21,512 bases of DNA, from assembly GCA_964581385.1 (NCBI GenBank), contig CAZOOK010000055.1, positions 1-21,512 on the forward strand, given 5' to 3'. Each line of letters opens with the position of its first letter. Position 1 is the first letter of the stretch. Of the stretch, positions 6,293 through 14,842 are shown one piece after another. Both the position numbers and the translations under genes were made by a program. The stretch comes from CAZOOK01 sp964581385. GTDB lineage: Bacteria; Pseudomonadota; Gammaproteobacteria; Nevskiales; Nevskiaceae. The notes beneath the pieces were generated by a model that saw nothing but the letters and a program-made list of their open reading frames with translations, was not told where the DNA came from and did not search any database.

Positions 6293-8701
6293 TCAAACAC
6301 CGACGTTTTCAGCACTCAGGTTTTCGCCGGATCGCGCTTTGCCCAGCCACTTCCAATTGCGAATTTCTGGCAGATCCTCGCCGTATTTGCAGATGTATTG
6401 CTTATGCTCGATCAGCTTTTCTTTGAGCCGTTGCTTGAGGTAGCCACCCTTATCGCCGGTCTGCGGTAGGCGGTCGATGGTATCGATGACAAGATGGAAG
6501 CGATCCAGATCGTTCAGCACGGTCATATCGAAGGGCGTGGTGATAGTGCCCTCCTCTTTGTAGCCGCGGACGTGAATATTGGAATGGTTGGTGCGGCGGT
6601 AAGTCAGTCGGTGGATCAGCCACGGATAGGCATGGAAGGCGAAGATGACCGGCTTGTCCTTGGTGAAGAGTTCGTCGAAATCCACATCGCTCAATCCATG
6701 CGGATGCTCGCTTTGCGGCTGCAATTTCATGAGATCGACCACATTGACCACGCGGATCTTCAAATCGGGCAGATGTTCGTGCAGGATCGAGACGGCGGCA
6801 AGCGTCTCCATCGTGGGCACGTCGCCACAGCAGGCCATGACCACATCGGGTGCAACGCCCTGGTCATTGCTGGCCCACTGCCAGATGCCGATGCCTTCAG
6901 TGCAGTGCTTGACGGCGGCGTCCATCGCCAGCCACTGCGGTGCCGGGTGCTTGCCGGCGATGACGACGTTGACGTAATGCCGGCTGCGCAGGCAATGATC
7001 CGTCACCGACAACAGACAGTTGGCATCGGGCGGCAGGTACACCCGAACGACCTCAGCCTTCTTGTTCACGACATGGTCGATGAAGCCGGGATCCTGGTGG
7101 GTAAAGCCATTGTGATCCTGGCGCCAGACATGCGAGGCCAACAAGTAGTTCAGCGAAGCAATCTTGCGCCGCCACGGCAGCTGCGATGTCACCTTCAACC
7201 ACTTGGCGTGCTGATTGAACATCGAGTCGACGATGTGAATGAACGCCTCGTAGCAGTTGAAGAGTCCGTGTCGTCCGGTGAGCAGATAGCCTTCGAGCCA
7301 GCCCTCGCACTGGTGCTCGCTGAGCATCTCCATCACGCGGCCGGCGGGCGCGAGAAATTCGTCGTTGGGCACGGTCGCGGCGTCCCACTGGCGCTGGGTC
7401 ACCCCAAAGAGCGCTTCCAGACCATTGGAGAGCGTCTCATCAGGACCAAAGACCCGGAAGTTTCGCTGCTCGCTATTCAGCTTCGCCACATCGCGCAGGA
7501 AAGGCCCCAGCACATGCGTGTCGCCGATGCCGGGCGCGCCCGGTGCGGGCACGTCGGCCGCGTAGTCACGAAAATCCGGCATTCGCAAATCGCGTAGCAG
7601 CATGCCGCCGTTGGCGTGGGGATTGGCGCCCATGCGCCGCGCGCCCTTGGGTGCCAGTTCGGCCAGTTCCGGTTTCAGGCGGCCCTGCGCATCAAACAAT
7701 TCCTGTGGATGGTAGCTCCTGAGCCAGTCTTCCAGCAGCTTGAGGTGTTCGGGATGGGTGGCCGGATCGGACAGCGGCACCTGGTGCGCCCGGAACGTGC
7801 CTTCGATCTGCCGGCCATCCACCACCTTCGGTCCGGTCCAGCCCTTGGGTGATTTGAGTACGATCATCGGCCAGCGCGGCCGCGTCAGGTTGCCGTTGAC
7901 GCGGGCGTCGTGCTGGATTTTCCTGATCTGCTCCACCGCTATGTCAAGCGTCGCGGCCATGGCCTCGTGCATCAGCGCGGGCTCACGACCTTCGACGAAA
8001 TAAGGCGTCCAGCCGTAGCCACGCAGCAGTTGTTCCAGTTCCTCGCGCTCGATGCGGGCGAGAATGGTCGGGTTGGAAATCTTGTAGCCGTTGAGATGCA
8101 GGATCGGCAGCACTGCGCCGTCGGTGGCTGGGTTGAGAAACTTGTTGGAATGCCAGGCCGTGGCTAGCGGCCCGGTTTCTGCCTCGCCGTCGCCGACGAC
8201 GCAGGCGACGATCAGATCGGGATTGTCGAATACCGCCCCGAACGAGTGACTGAGTGAATAGCCCAGTTCGCCGCCCTCGTGGATCGAGCCCGGGCACTCC
8301 GGCGACGCGTGGCTGGGGACACCACCGGGAAACGAGAACTGCTTGAAGAGCTTTTGAAGGCCGGCCTCATCCTGGCCGATGTCGGGATAGATCTCGCTGT
8401 AAGTGCCCTCAAGGTAGGTGTTGCCCACGACGGCCGGCCCGCCGTGCCCGGGGCCGGACACATAAATCATATCGAGGTCGTATTTCTTGATGACCCGGTT
8501 CAAGTGCACGTAGATGAAATTCTGGCCGGGCGTCGTACCCCAGTGTCCCAGCAGCATGTGTTTCACATCCGCCAGCGTCAGCGGCCGCTTCAGCAGCGGA
8601 TTATCGTAGAGATAAATCTGCCCTACGGAGAGATAGTTGGCGGCGCGCCAGTAGGCGTCCATTTTGTGGAGCAGTTCCGGTGTGAGCGCGGTGGTGTTCA
8701 T
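6293..8701 (-). CDS. xfp: phosphoketolase (xylulose-5-phosphate / fructose-6-phosphate)
   Basis: Thiamine-diphosphate enzyme cleaving xylulose-5-P (and often fructose-6-P) with phosphate to acetyl phosphate plus glyceraldehyde-3-P (or erythrose-4-P). The 802 residues are the usual family length. Motifs: GHWGTTPGQNFIY (52-64), SGPGHGGPA (82-90), signature EGGELGYSLSHSFGA (142-156), and the ThDP/Mg2+ motif starting GDGEAETGP (170-178) and reaching LHLNGYKISN (201-210). Substrate preference cannot be told from sequence. It lies 12 nt after ackA, whose product converts acetyl phosphate to ATP, and its stop directly precedes the atpD ATG. AGGA lies about 10 nt before the start. Confidence 0.97.
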   Translation of the reverse strand: MNTTALTPELLHKMDAYWRAANYLSVGQIYLYDNPLLKRPLTLADVKHMLLGHWGTTPGQNFIYVHLNRVIKKYDLDMIYVSGPGHGGPAVVGNTYLEGTYSEIYPDIGQDEAGLQKLFKQFSFPGGVPSHASPECPGSIHEGGELGYSLSHSFGAVFDNPDLIVACVVGDGEAETGPLATAWHSNKFLNPATDGAVLPILHLNGYKISNPTILARIEREELEQLLRGYGWTPYFVEGREPALMHEAMAATLDIAVEQIRKIQHDARVNGNLTRPRWPMIVLKSPKGWTGPKVVDGRQIEGTFRAHQVPLSDPATHPEHLKLLEDWLRSYHPQELFDAQGRLKPELAELAPKGARRMGANPHANGGMLLRDLRMPDFRDYAADVPAPGAPGIGDTHVLGPFLRDVAKLNSEQRNFRVFGPDETLSNGLEALFGVTQRQWDAATVPNDEFLAPAGRVMEMLSEHQCEGWLEGYLLTGRHGLFNCYEAFIHIVDSMFNQHAKWLKVTSQLPWRRKIASLNYLLASHVWRQDHNGFTHQDPGFIDHVVNKKAEVVRVYLPPDANCLLSVTDHCLRSRHYVNVVIAGKHPAPQWLAMDAAVKHCTEGIGIWQWASNDQGVAPDVVMACCGDVPTMETLAAVSILHEHLPDLKIRVVNVVDLMKLQPQSEHPHGLSDVDFDELFTKDKPVIFAFHAYPWLIHRLTYRRTNHSNIHVRGYKEEGTITTPFDMTVLNDLDRFHLVIDTIDRLPQTGDKGGYLKQRLKEKLIEHKQYICKYGEDLPEIRNWKWLGKARSGENLSAENVGV

Positions 8702-8713
8702 GGTCTATGCTTC

Positions 8714-9910
8714 CTAAATGGATCCGAGATTGAGGACGCGTGCAACAGACCTCGCGATCACGCGTTCCTCTTCGGTGCGGATGACCCGCACGCTGACGCG
8801 ACCCGCATCTGCCGAAATCAGCGGTGCGTTCGTCGCATTGCGCGCCGAGTCGAGTTCGATGCCGAGAAAGCCCAGCCCGTCGCAGATCCGCTCGCGGATA
8901 AGCGACGCGTTTTCACCGATGCCACCTGCAAAGACCAGAGTGTCCAAGCCGCCGAGCGCAGCGGCAAAAGCCCCGATCCACTTCTTCGCCTGATAGCAGA
9001 ACAAGGCCACGGCCTCCGCTGCCCGCACATCACTCGCTTCGCGTGCGAGCAAGTCGCGTATGTCGGAACTGATCTCGGAAACGCCGAGCAGTCCGGAGTC
9101 GTGGTTTACCATCTGGTGGAATTGGGCGGCGGTCATCTGCTCGGTGCACGCCAAGTAGCTGACCAATCCCGGATCCAAATCTCCGGAGCGCGTGCTCATG
9201 GGGATGCCAGCCGTGGGCGTGAAACCCATGCTGGTGTCGATGCTCTGACCATTGCGCACGGCGGCCAGGCTGGCGCCGTTGCCCAGATGCGCAAGGATCA
9301 CGCGGCCGGTTGTCGCCGCCGGATCGCCGAGGCGCGCGAGTTCTTCCAACAGATACGCGTAAGACAAACCGTGGAAACCGTAACGTTGCACGCCCTTCGC
9401 GTCGTAGCGCCGCGGAATCGGTAGCAATCGGGCAACGCGGGGCAGGGTGCGGTGGAAAGCCGTGTCGAAGCAGGCAACTTGCGGCAGCTGCGGATGCCGC
9501 TGCCGGAATGCCTCGATCAGCTCGATCTCGCGCGGCAGATGATCCGGATCGTAGGGCTTGATCCTATCGAGCTCGTCCAGCAAGGCCTGCGTGATAGGCT
9601 CAGGTTGGCTACGCTGCATGCCGTGGACAACCCGGTGTCCAACCGCCCGCACTGAAATAAAAGCCTGCTGTTGTTCGAGCCAATCGATCAGGAAAGCGGT
9701 CGCCGATCGGTGATCCTCAGCGGCGAGATTGCAGCGGCCCGATGGTTTCCGATTCGAAGCCGTGAAGCTTAGATTCGTTTCGCTCAGGCCGATGCGGTCG
9801 ATCTTCCCATCGAGCGTTCGCTCCAACGCTTCGCCGATCTGATACAGCGCGAAGCGGATACTCGACGAGCCTGCATTGAGCGTCAGAATGCTTGGGCTAT
9901 CGACTTTCAT
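8714..9910 (-). CDS. ackA: acetate kinase
   Basis: Transfers phosphate from acetyl phosphate to ADP, giving acetate and ATP (reversible). From the ATG at 9910 it has 398 residues, the usual length. Visible features: NAGSSSIRF at 12-20 (Asn12), R93 in GHRVVHG, FDTAFHRTLP with D149, catalytic-site H180 in GFHGLSY, HLGNGAS (208-214), R241 in MSTRSGDLDPG, the nucleotide motif FAGGIGENA (327-335), and acidic E380-E382 near the end. AAGGCGG precedes 9910. An ATG at 9928 adds six residues and overlaps the stop of the HAD remnant as ATGA, so it may be the true coupled start; 9961 is less likely. Paired with xfp, it makes phosphoketolase flux yield ATP. No pta is seen nearby. Confidence 0.96.
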   Translation of the reverse strand: MKVDSPSILTLNAGSSSIRFALYQIGEALERTLDGKIDRIGLSETNLSFTASNRKPSGRCNLAAEDHRSATAFLIDWLEQQQAFISVRAVGHRVVHGMQRSQPEPITQALLDELDRIKPYDPDHLPREIELIEAFRQRHPQLPQVACFDTAFHRTLPRVARLLPIPRRYDAKGVQRYGFHGLSYAYLLEELARLGDPAATTGRVILAHLGNGASLAAVRNGQSIDTSMGFTPTAGIPMSTRSGDLDPGLVSYLACTEQMTAAQFHQMVNHDSGLLGVSEISSDIRDLLAREASDVRAAEAVALFCYQAKKWIGAFAAALGGLDTLVFAGGIGENASLIRERICDGLGFLGIELDSARNATNAPLISADAGRVSVRVIRTEEERVIARSVARVLNLGSI

Positions 9911-9924
9911 GGACACCGCCTTTT

Positions 9925-10164
9925 TCATTCCGTAGTCCGAGCGACTGCCAGCGTGGCGCATGTCGATCGGTAGTCGGTGTGAAGAATGGATTGAATCCGC
10001 ACGCCTTCAGGGACCTCGACGAACATTGGAGTGTTCTCGATGTAGATCACTTGCCGCGCGGGCACTTGGGCAAGCTCCAGCGCGAGCCGGAAAATATCCG
10101 CGTCAGGCTTGCGGATATGCACGAAGCAGGAGGAAGCAAAGCAATCGACAAACCTCATGTCTAG
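9925..10164 (-). pseudogene. truncated HAD-family hydrolase remnant
   Basis: About 77 codons (ATG at 10158) resemble only the C-terminal third of a HAD-superfamily (IA-like) phosphatase: FVHIRKPDADIFRLALELAQ contains the conserved lysine of motif III, and QVIYIENTPMFVEVPEG the acidic motif IV region. The N-terminal part with the nucleophile DxD and the cap domain is missing. The frame closes at a TAA at 10165-10167, and I see no HAD-like coding in the 148 nt up to the glgP stop. This looks like an internal deletion, not a separate small gene. The stop overlaps an ackA ATG (9928), so the intact gene was probably translationally coupled to ackA. Catalysis by this fragment is not expected. Confidence 0.75.
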
Positions 10165-10306
10165 TTACGACCTTTAAAAGATACCGACTGCAGCGAGTTT
10201 TTTCGGTGCCGTACCACACCGACAGGATGGTCATCCGGTTCTAAGGTTTTTGCATGGGTTGCATTCGATCTTTTGCGGTTCACTACGCTTACCGCTCGAA
10301 ATCAAT

Positions 10307-12853
10307 TCATCGTTGCCACAGGATGCGTGCGTCTTCTAACGGAATTGCAACGCCTTCGTAGCGCGGGATTACGCGTGCTGTGTAGTCCGCGGCAGGGCGG
10401 GCCGCCGGCACGGCCGCGCCGTACACGCCGCCGCCGGCTTCGTCGCGAATTGGGCGAACGCGCTTCATCTCCTGGCGAACGGAAGCGCTGCCCATGACAC
10501 CATCGGCGTAAAGCTCGACCTGAACCGCTTCGACATCGAGGTCGTTGAGATAGAGCTGAACCTCGAACAGGTGCTGTTCGCCACGCGTCTCAACCTTTAT
10601 GGCGCCGAAGCGCAGCTGCGCCCACTGGTGGTCCAGACGGTGCTGCCGATCGATGATCCGCTTGCCAATGGCGCCTCGATCGGCACTACGCAATCGATAG
10701 GCGGACGCGGCCGGGAGATAGTGTTGTTCGGTGTATTCGCGAACCGAGCGGTTGGTGGAGAAGCGTGGCGTCAGCTGCGCCATGCTTTCGCGCATGCGAT
10801 TGACCCAAGCGGTGGGAATGCCGCTCTCGTTGCGGCCATAAAATTCAGGGATCACCTCGTGCTCGAGCAGATCGTAGAGCGCGTCAGCTGCGGCCGCGTC
10901 TGAGGCGGGATCGTCGCCGTGCTCGCGGCCGTCGCCCAAGGCCCAGCCCACTTCAGGCGTGTAGGCTTCCGCCCACCAGCCATCCAGTTCCGAGAGATTG
11001 AGGCCGCCGTTGACGAGCACTTTCATGCCGCTCGTGCCGCAGGCTTCCCACGGTCGCCGCGGCGTATTGATCCAGACATCCACGCCCTGCACCAGGTGCT
11101 CCGTCAGCAGCATGTCGTAGTCGCTCAGGAAAACGATGTGCGGCCGGATTTCCGGCTGACGAATGAACTGAATCCACTCCTGGATCAAGGCCTGACCTGC
11201 ACGATCGTCCGGATGCGCTTTGCCAGCGATGATGAGTTGCACCGGGTGCTCGGGGTTGGCCAACAGGCGCAGCAGGCGTGCCGAATCGTGCAGCAGCAGG
11301 TTCGGCCGCTTGTAAGTCGCGAAGCGGCGGGCGAAGCCCAACGTCAGTGTGTCGGCATTGAACAAATGCTTCGCCACGTCCACCGCTTCGGGCGACGCGC
11401 CGGATGCGGTCAGCTGCCGGGACAGGCGCTGACGGATATATTCGACAAGAGACGTCCGGGCGGCATTGCGAAACGGCCAGAGTTTGGCATCCGCGACGCA
11501 GCGCATTTCCAGCTCTAGCGATTGCGTCGTTCCCAGCCAGCGGGCCTTTCTACAGGCCTCAGTCCAGAGATCATCGGCTGGGGCTGAGTCCCAGGTGGGC
11601 GTGTGGACACCGTTCGTCACATATCCGACGGGCACCTCGTTCTTCGGCCAACGCGAAAAGAGTGGCTCGAACAGCTGCCGGCTGACGTCTCCGTGCAAAC
11701 GGCTCACGCCATTCACCGCTAAGCTTCCACGGATGGCGAGATAGGCCATGTTGAAAGGCTCCACCGGGTCGTGCGGATTCTGACGACCCAGAGCGAGCAA
11801 ATCATGAAGCGTTATGCCTAGCTTCTGTTCGGCATACAGACCGAGATATTGCTCGATGAGCGCTGGGGCGAAACGATCGAAACCGGCGGCCACCGCCGTG
11901 TGAGTCGTGAAGAGATTTCCCGCGCGTGTGACGGCCAGTGCGACTTGAAAGGGTTGGTCGGCTTCTTCCATGAACTGTCGGGCGCGCTCCAACACGGCGA
12001 AAGCAGCATGCCCTTCGTTCAAATGACAGACCTCCGGCTGGAGACCGAGCACTCGCAGCAACCGCCAGCCGCCGATGCCGAGCAGCAGTTCCTGCTTGAG
12101 GCGCAGTTCCGGTCCGCCGCCGTACAGCTCGCTGGTGATCCCTCGATGCACGGGAAAGTTCGCCGCGTCATTGCTGTCCAGCAGGTATAGCTTCACTCTT
12201 CCGACCTGAACCTGCCATGCGCGCAGCCACACGGAGTAACCTGGCAAAGCGATCTCGAGCCGCAACCAGTCGCCGTTGGCTTTGCGCAATGGCGTGATCG
12301 GCAACTGGCCGGGATCGTTATATGGGTAGAGCGCCTCTTGCGCTCCGTCTTTGCCAATCTCCTGGCGAAAATAGCCCTGCTGGTAGAGCAGACCGACGCC
12401 GACCACCGGCACGCCCAGGTCGCTGGCGGCTTTGAGCTGATCGCCGGCGACATTGCCGAGCCCGCCTGAGTAGATAGGTAAGGCTTCGCTGAGCATGAAC
12501 TCCATGCTGAAGTATGCGGCGCAGCTCAAGGAACTCTGCAGATGCGTCTGCTGAAACCAAGCCGGAGCCTCCGCGGATTGCCGCCGGGTTTGCAACAAGG
12601 AATCAACGTCCCGGCGAAACATGGGATCAGTCAGTAGCCGCTCGACGCGGTCACGCGAGACCGTTTGCAGGACCGCCCACGGATTATGGGTGATCTCCCA
12701 TAATTCATGATCCAGCTGCCGCCATATTTTGTCGGTCGCATGATTCCACGACGAGCGCATATCCAGGGCAAGCTCCGCCAGCGTATCGAACCCGGCGATA
12801 TCCGTCGGCGGAAAGCTATAGATCGGGTAGCTGATAGGTGTCGGGGGGTTCAC
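10307..12853 (-). CDS. glgP: alpha-glucan (glycogen) phosphorylase, DUF3417-type
   Basis: PLP enzyme releasing glucose-1-phosphate from glycogen or maltodextrin with phosphate. The 848 residues match the family with an N-terminal DUF3417 region (about 1-115), distinct from the classical E. coli GlgP/MalP type. Motifs: AYFSMEF (113-119), IYSGGLGNVAGD (127-138), HLNEGHAAF (277-285), TNGVHTPTW (413-421), FARRFATYKR (507-516), and the PLP lysine K611 in GTSGMK. The GTG start at 12853 is supported by AAGGA 6 nt upstream; the nearby ATG at 12860 is out of frame. The last 150 or so residues form a beta-rich C-terminal region. It follows glgA by 71 nt and would feed glucose phosphates towards phosphoketolase. 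Confidence 0.95.
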   Translation of the reverse strand: MNPPTPISYPIYSFPPTDIAGFDTLAELALDMRSSWNHATDKIWRQLDHELWEITHNPWAVLQTVSRDRVERLLTDPMFRRDVDSLLQTRRQSAEAPAWFQQTHLQSSLSCAAYFSMEFMLSEALPIYSGGLGNVAGDQLKAASDLGVPVVGVGLLYQQGYFRQEIGKDGAQEALYPYNDPGQLPITPLRKANGDWLRLEIALPGYSVWLRAWQVQVGRVKLYLLDSNDAANFPVHRGITSELYGGGPELRLKQELLLGIGGWRLLRVLGLQPEVCHLNEGHAAFAVLERARQFMEEADQPFQVALAVTRAGNLFTTHTAVAAGFDRFAPALIEQYLGLYAEQKLGITLHDLLALGRQNPHDPVEPFNMAYLAIRGSLAVNGVSRLHGDVSRQLFEPLFSRWPKNEVPVGYVTNGVHTPTWDSAPADDLWTEACRKARWLGTTQSLELEMRCVADAKLWPFRNAARTSLVEYIRQRLSRQLTASGASPEAVDVAKHLFNADTLTLGFARRFATYKRPNLLLHDSARLLRLLANPEHPVQLIIAGKAHPDDRAGQALIQEWIQFIRQPEIRPHIVFLSDYDMLLTEHLVQGVDVWINTPRRPWEACGTSGMKVLVNGGLNLSELDGWWAEAYTPEVGWALGDGREHGDDPASDAAAADALYDLLEHEVIPEFYGRNESGIPTAWVNRMRESMAQLTPRFSTNRSVREYTEQHYLPAASAYRLRSADRGAIGKRIIDRQHRLDHQWAQLRFGAIKVETRGEQHLFEVQLYLNDLDVEAVQVELYADGVMGSASVRQEMKRVRPIRDEAGGGVYGAAVPAARPAADYTARVIPRYEGVAIPLEDARILWQR

Positions 12854-12885
12854 GGTGCATCCTTAATAGCTTTCTCTCAGCGGCG

Positions 12886-12916
12886 CTGCCGCCCCGGCGC
12901 CAGCCCCTTGCGGCAG
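12886..12916. repeat. GC-rich inverted repeat between glgA and glgP
   Basis: Perfect 7-bp arms CTGCCGC (12886-12892) and GCGGCAG (12910-12916) with a 17-nt GC-rich loop, in the 71-nt gap before glgP. No T-run follows on the minus strand, so it is not a standard intrinsic terminator. It could stabilise the processed glgP transcript or attenuate readthrough. It may be chance in GC-rich DNA. Confidence 0.35.
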
Positions 12917-12924
12917 GTCGGCGG

Positions 12925-14529
12925 TCATGCACTAAAGGCCGCAGGTATTGCCGAGAACGAGATATCCGGCCATCGATCGTCGGTGCCGTTCCGGAGGTCT
13001 GCCGCCATACCGGTCAATTTGTGCGCGAACAACGTGGCGTATTCGCGCGCCGATCGGCGCCAGCTGAAATCGGCGCTCATCGCGTTGGCCTGCAAGCGTT
13101 GCCACGAACCGCGGCGCGCCTGGTAAACATGCAGGCTGCGATCGATTGCCGAGGAAAGCGCGTTGCCGGTGGCATCGTCAAACACGAAACCGGTTGGCGT
13201 TGCTTTATTGCATTCGGCGTCGGCGACGCTGTCGGCAAGGCCGCCAACACGCCGCACAACCGGAATCGTGCCGTAGCGCATCGCATAGAGCTGCGCGAGT
13301 CCGCAGGGCTCGAAGCGCGATCCATGCAGCAGGATGTCGCCGCCGGCGTGCATGCGATGCGCCTTCGGTTCCGTGTATTCGATGCGTGCCGATGCACGAC
13401 CCGGAAACGCGGCAGCCAGCTGCGAGAACCCTTCTTCCAAATGGCGGTCGCCGCGGCCGAGCAGCGCGAACTGCATGTGCGGCGCGCGCTGCATAACGTG
13501 CGGCAGACGGTCGAGCAGTACATCGGCCATTTTCTGCGGCGTGACGCGACTGACGAAAACAGCGAGTGGTGCATCGGCGTCAACGCGTAGTCCCAGGCGA
13601 TGTTGCAGATCGCATTTGCACGCGGCCTTGCCGCCACAATCGGCGCGCGCATAGGCTTGCGCCAGATGGGGATCGGCAGCCGGATTCCACAAATCGTCGT
13701 CGATGCCGTTCAGGATGCCGACAAGATCGCTGGCGCGCGAACGCAGCAGGCCGTCGAGACCAAAGCCAAACTCGGACGTGCATATTTCGCGTGCATAAGT
13801 CGGGCTGACGGTGGTGATTTTGTCCGCGTAGCGAATGCCGGCCTTCAGAAATGAAAACTGCCCGTAGAACTCGGCGCCGCCGGTGGCGAGCGTATGGAGC
13901 GGCAGATCGAACTGCCGCGCAACGTCGAGCGGAAAGTTGCCCTGAAACGCGGCGTTGTGAATCGTAAACACGCAACGCGGCCGCGGCTGCGGCGCGTGAT
14001 GCAGCAGCAGGGGCACCAGCCCCGTGTGCCAGTCGTTGCAGTGCACGACATCCGGCCGCCAAGCAATCGCCGTGCGCCCGAGCGCGATATTCGCCGCGAC
14101 ATGGCTGAGCACCGCAAAGCGCCGCGCATTGTCGGACCATTCCTGTCCCTGTTCGTCGACGTACAGCGAACCGGAGCGGCGATACAGTTCGGGACTGTCG
14201 ACCAGCCACACCGGTAAATTCGAATCCGACATGCGCCCGCACCACACGCGCACCGGCGCGCCGAGCACCTCACCCAGTTCGGCGACGACATGCAGACCCA
14301 GCGCTTGTTCCAGCGCGGATGGATACGCCGGCATGATCAGTCGCGCTTCAATGCCCAGCCCCGTTAGGGATTTCGGCAGCGCGCTCGCCACGTCGGCAAG
14401 GCCGCCCGTCTTGGCCAGCGGAAAGATTTCGGAAGCTACGACGAGCACATGCAGCGAGCGCTGCTCTTTTGCTGCCGCGCATGGATAGGCCACTCGCGCT
14501 TGAGGGGCATCCACAAAGGTGCTGCTCAT
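12925..14529 (-). CDS. glgA: glycogen synthase (ADP-glucose type)
   Basis: GT5-family glycosyltransferase extending alpha-1,4-glucan chains from ADP-glucose. The 534 residues include the donor-binding KTGGLADV (40-47), HCNDWHTGLVP (163-173), the ILNGIDDDLWNP segment (272-283), and the C-terminal SRFEPCGL with E407 (404-411). The family core begins at about residue 25 (SLHVLVVASE), so there is an N-terminal extension of about 24 residues with no internal ATG to replace it. The usual SRLTxQKG motif reads SRVTPQKM (327-334), a mild departure. First gene of the minus-strand series. Its ATG is about 58 nt from the FNR-type box. glgB and glgC are not in the window, so ADP-glucose must come from elsewhere. 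Confidence 0.94.
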   Translation of the reverse strand: MSSTFVDAPQARVAYPCAAAKEQRSLHVLVVASEIFPLAKTGGLADVASALPKSLTGLGIEARLIMPAYPSALEQALGLHVVAELGEVLGAPVRVWCGRMSDSNLPVWLVDSPELYRRSGSLYVDEQGQEWSDNARRFAVLSHVAANIALGRTAIAWRPDVVHCNDWHTGLVPLLLHHAPQPRPRCVFTIHNAAFQGNFPLDVARQFDLPLHTLATGGAEFYGQFSFLKAGIRYADKITTVSPTYAREICTSEFGFGLDGLLRSRASDLVGILNGIDDDLWNPAADPHLAQAYARADCGGKAACKCDLQHRLGLRVDADAPLAVFVSRVTPQKMADVLLDRLPHVMQRAPHMQFALLGRGDRHLEEGFSQLAAAFPGRASARIEYTEPKAHRMHAGGDILLHGSRFEPCGLAQLYAMRYGTIPVVRRVGGLADSVADAECNKATPTGFVFDDATGNALSSAIDRSLHVYQARRGSWQRLQANAMSADFSWRRSAREYATLFAHKLTGMAADLRNGTDDRWPDISFSAIPAAFSA

Positions 14530-14558
14530 GCCTTGAATTCCATTCCTTGCGGAGCCCG

Positions 14559-14601
14559 AATCTACAGTTCGACCGTTTGCGCTGTAATTGATTCAAGTCA
14601 A
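14559..14601 (-). promoter_or_regulatory. putative class II FNR/Anr-type promoter of the glgA operon
   Basis: TTGATTCAAGTCAA at 14588-14601 fits the FNR/Anr consensus TTGAT-N4-ATCAA at 9 of 10 positions. Read on the minus strand (TTGACTTGAATCAA), its centre (14594.5) would be at -41.5 for a start site near 14553. A -10-like TAGATT lies at 14564-14559, within one base of where it should be. The 5' leader would be about 24 nt. In the plus direction no -10-like sequence occurs at the matching distance. The box and spacing are seen in the sequence; regulation by an FNR/Anr/Dnr protein is inferred. Confidence 0.6.
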
Positions 14602-14842
14602 TCGGCACTGCGTTAACAAAGCTGTCATCAACACCAAGCCGTCGCTCCACACCGAAAAACCGGTCTCGCGACAGCACGAATCGGAGTATCTCGGCTATTA
14701 CGGATATGCCTCCTACTGGGGTAGCACCGGGTTCTGGGGTGCTGGCATGTATCCGTACACCTTGTTTACAGGCTACACCGGTTACACGACAGAAAGCGGT
14801 GGACAGTTGTTTAGCGCGAACCGCGCAATTAAGAAAGCCTAG
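14588..14842 (+). other. short Tyr/Gly-rich open frame, possible gene remnant
   Basis: An 84-codon frame opening after a TAA at 14585. Its only early start is a TTG lying inside the FNR-type box, with no Shine-Dalgarno, so the start is arbitrary. Codons 33-65 are strikingly rich in Tyr, Gly and Trp (for example GYYGYASYWGSTGFWG, then PYTLFTGYTGY). Such runs occur in the middle of some secreted or lipoprotein families. There is no signal peptide and I recognise no family. It may be the tail of a deleted gene or a chance frame. The composition makes pure chance less likely, but I would not call it a gene. Confidence 0.25.

Noticed and set aside
10175..10210. Possible terminator after glgP (ACCGA/TCGGT stem followed by ATCTTTT)
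   Set aside because: Only a 5-bp stem over a 15-nt loop and a broken T-run; too weak to claim that the operon ends here.
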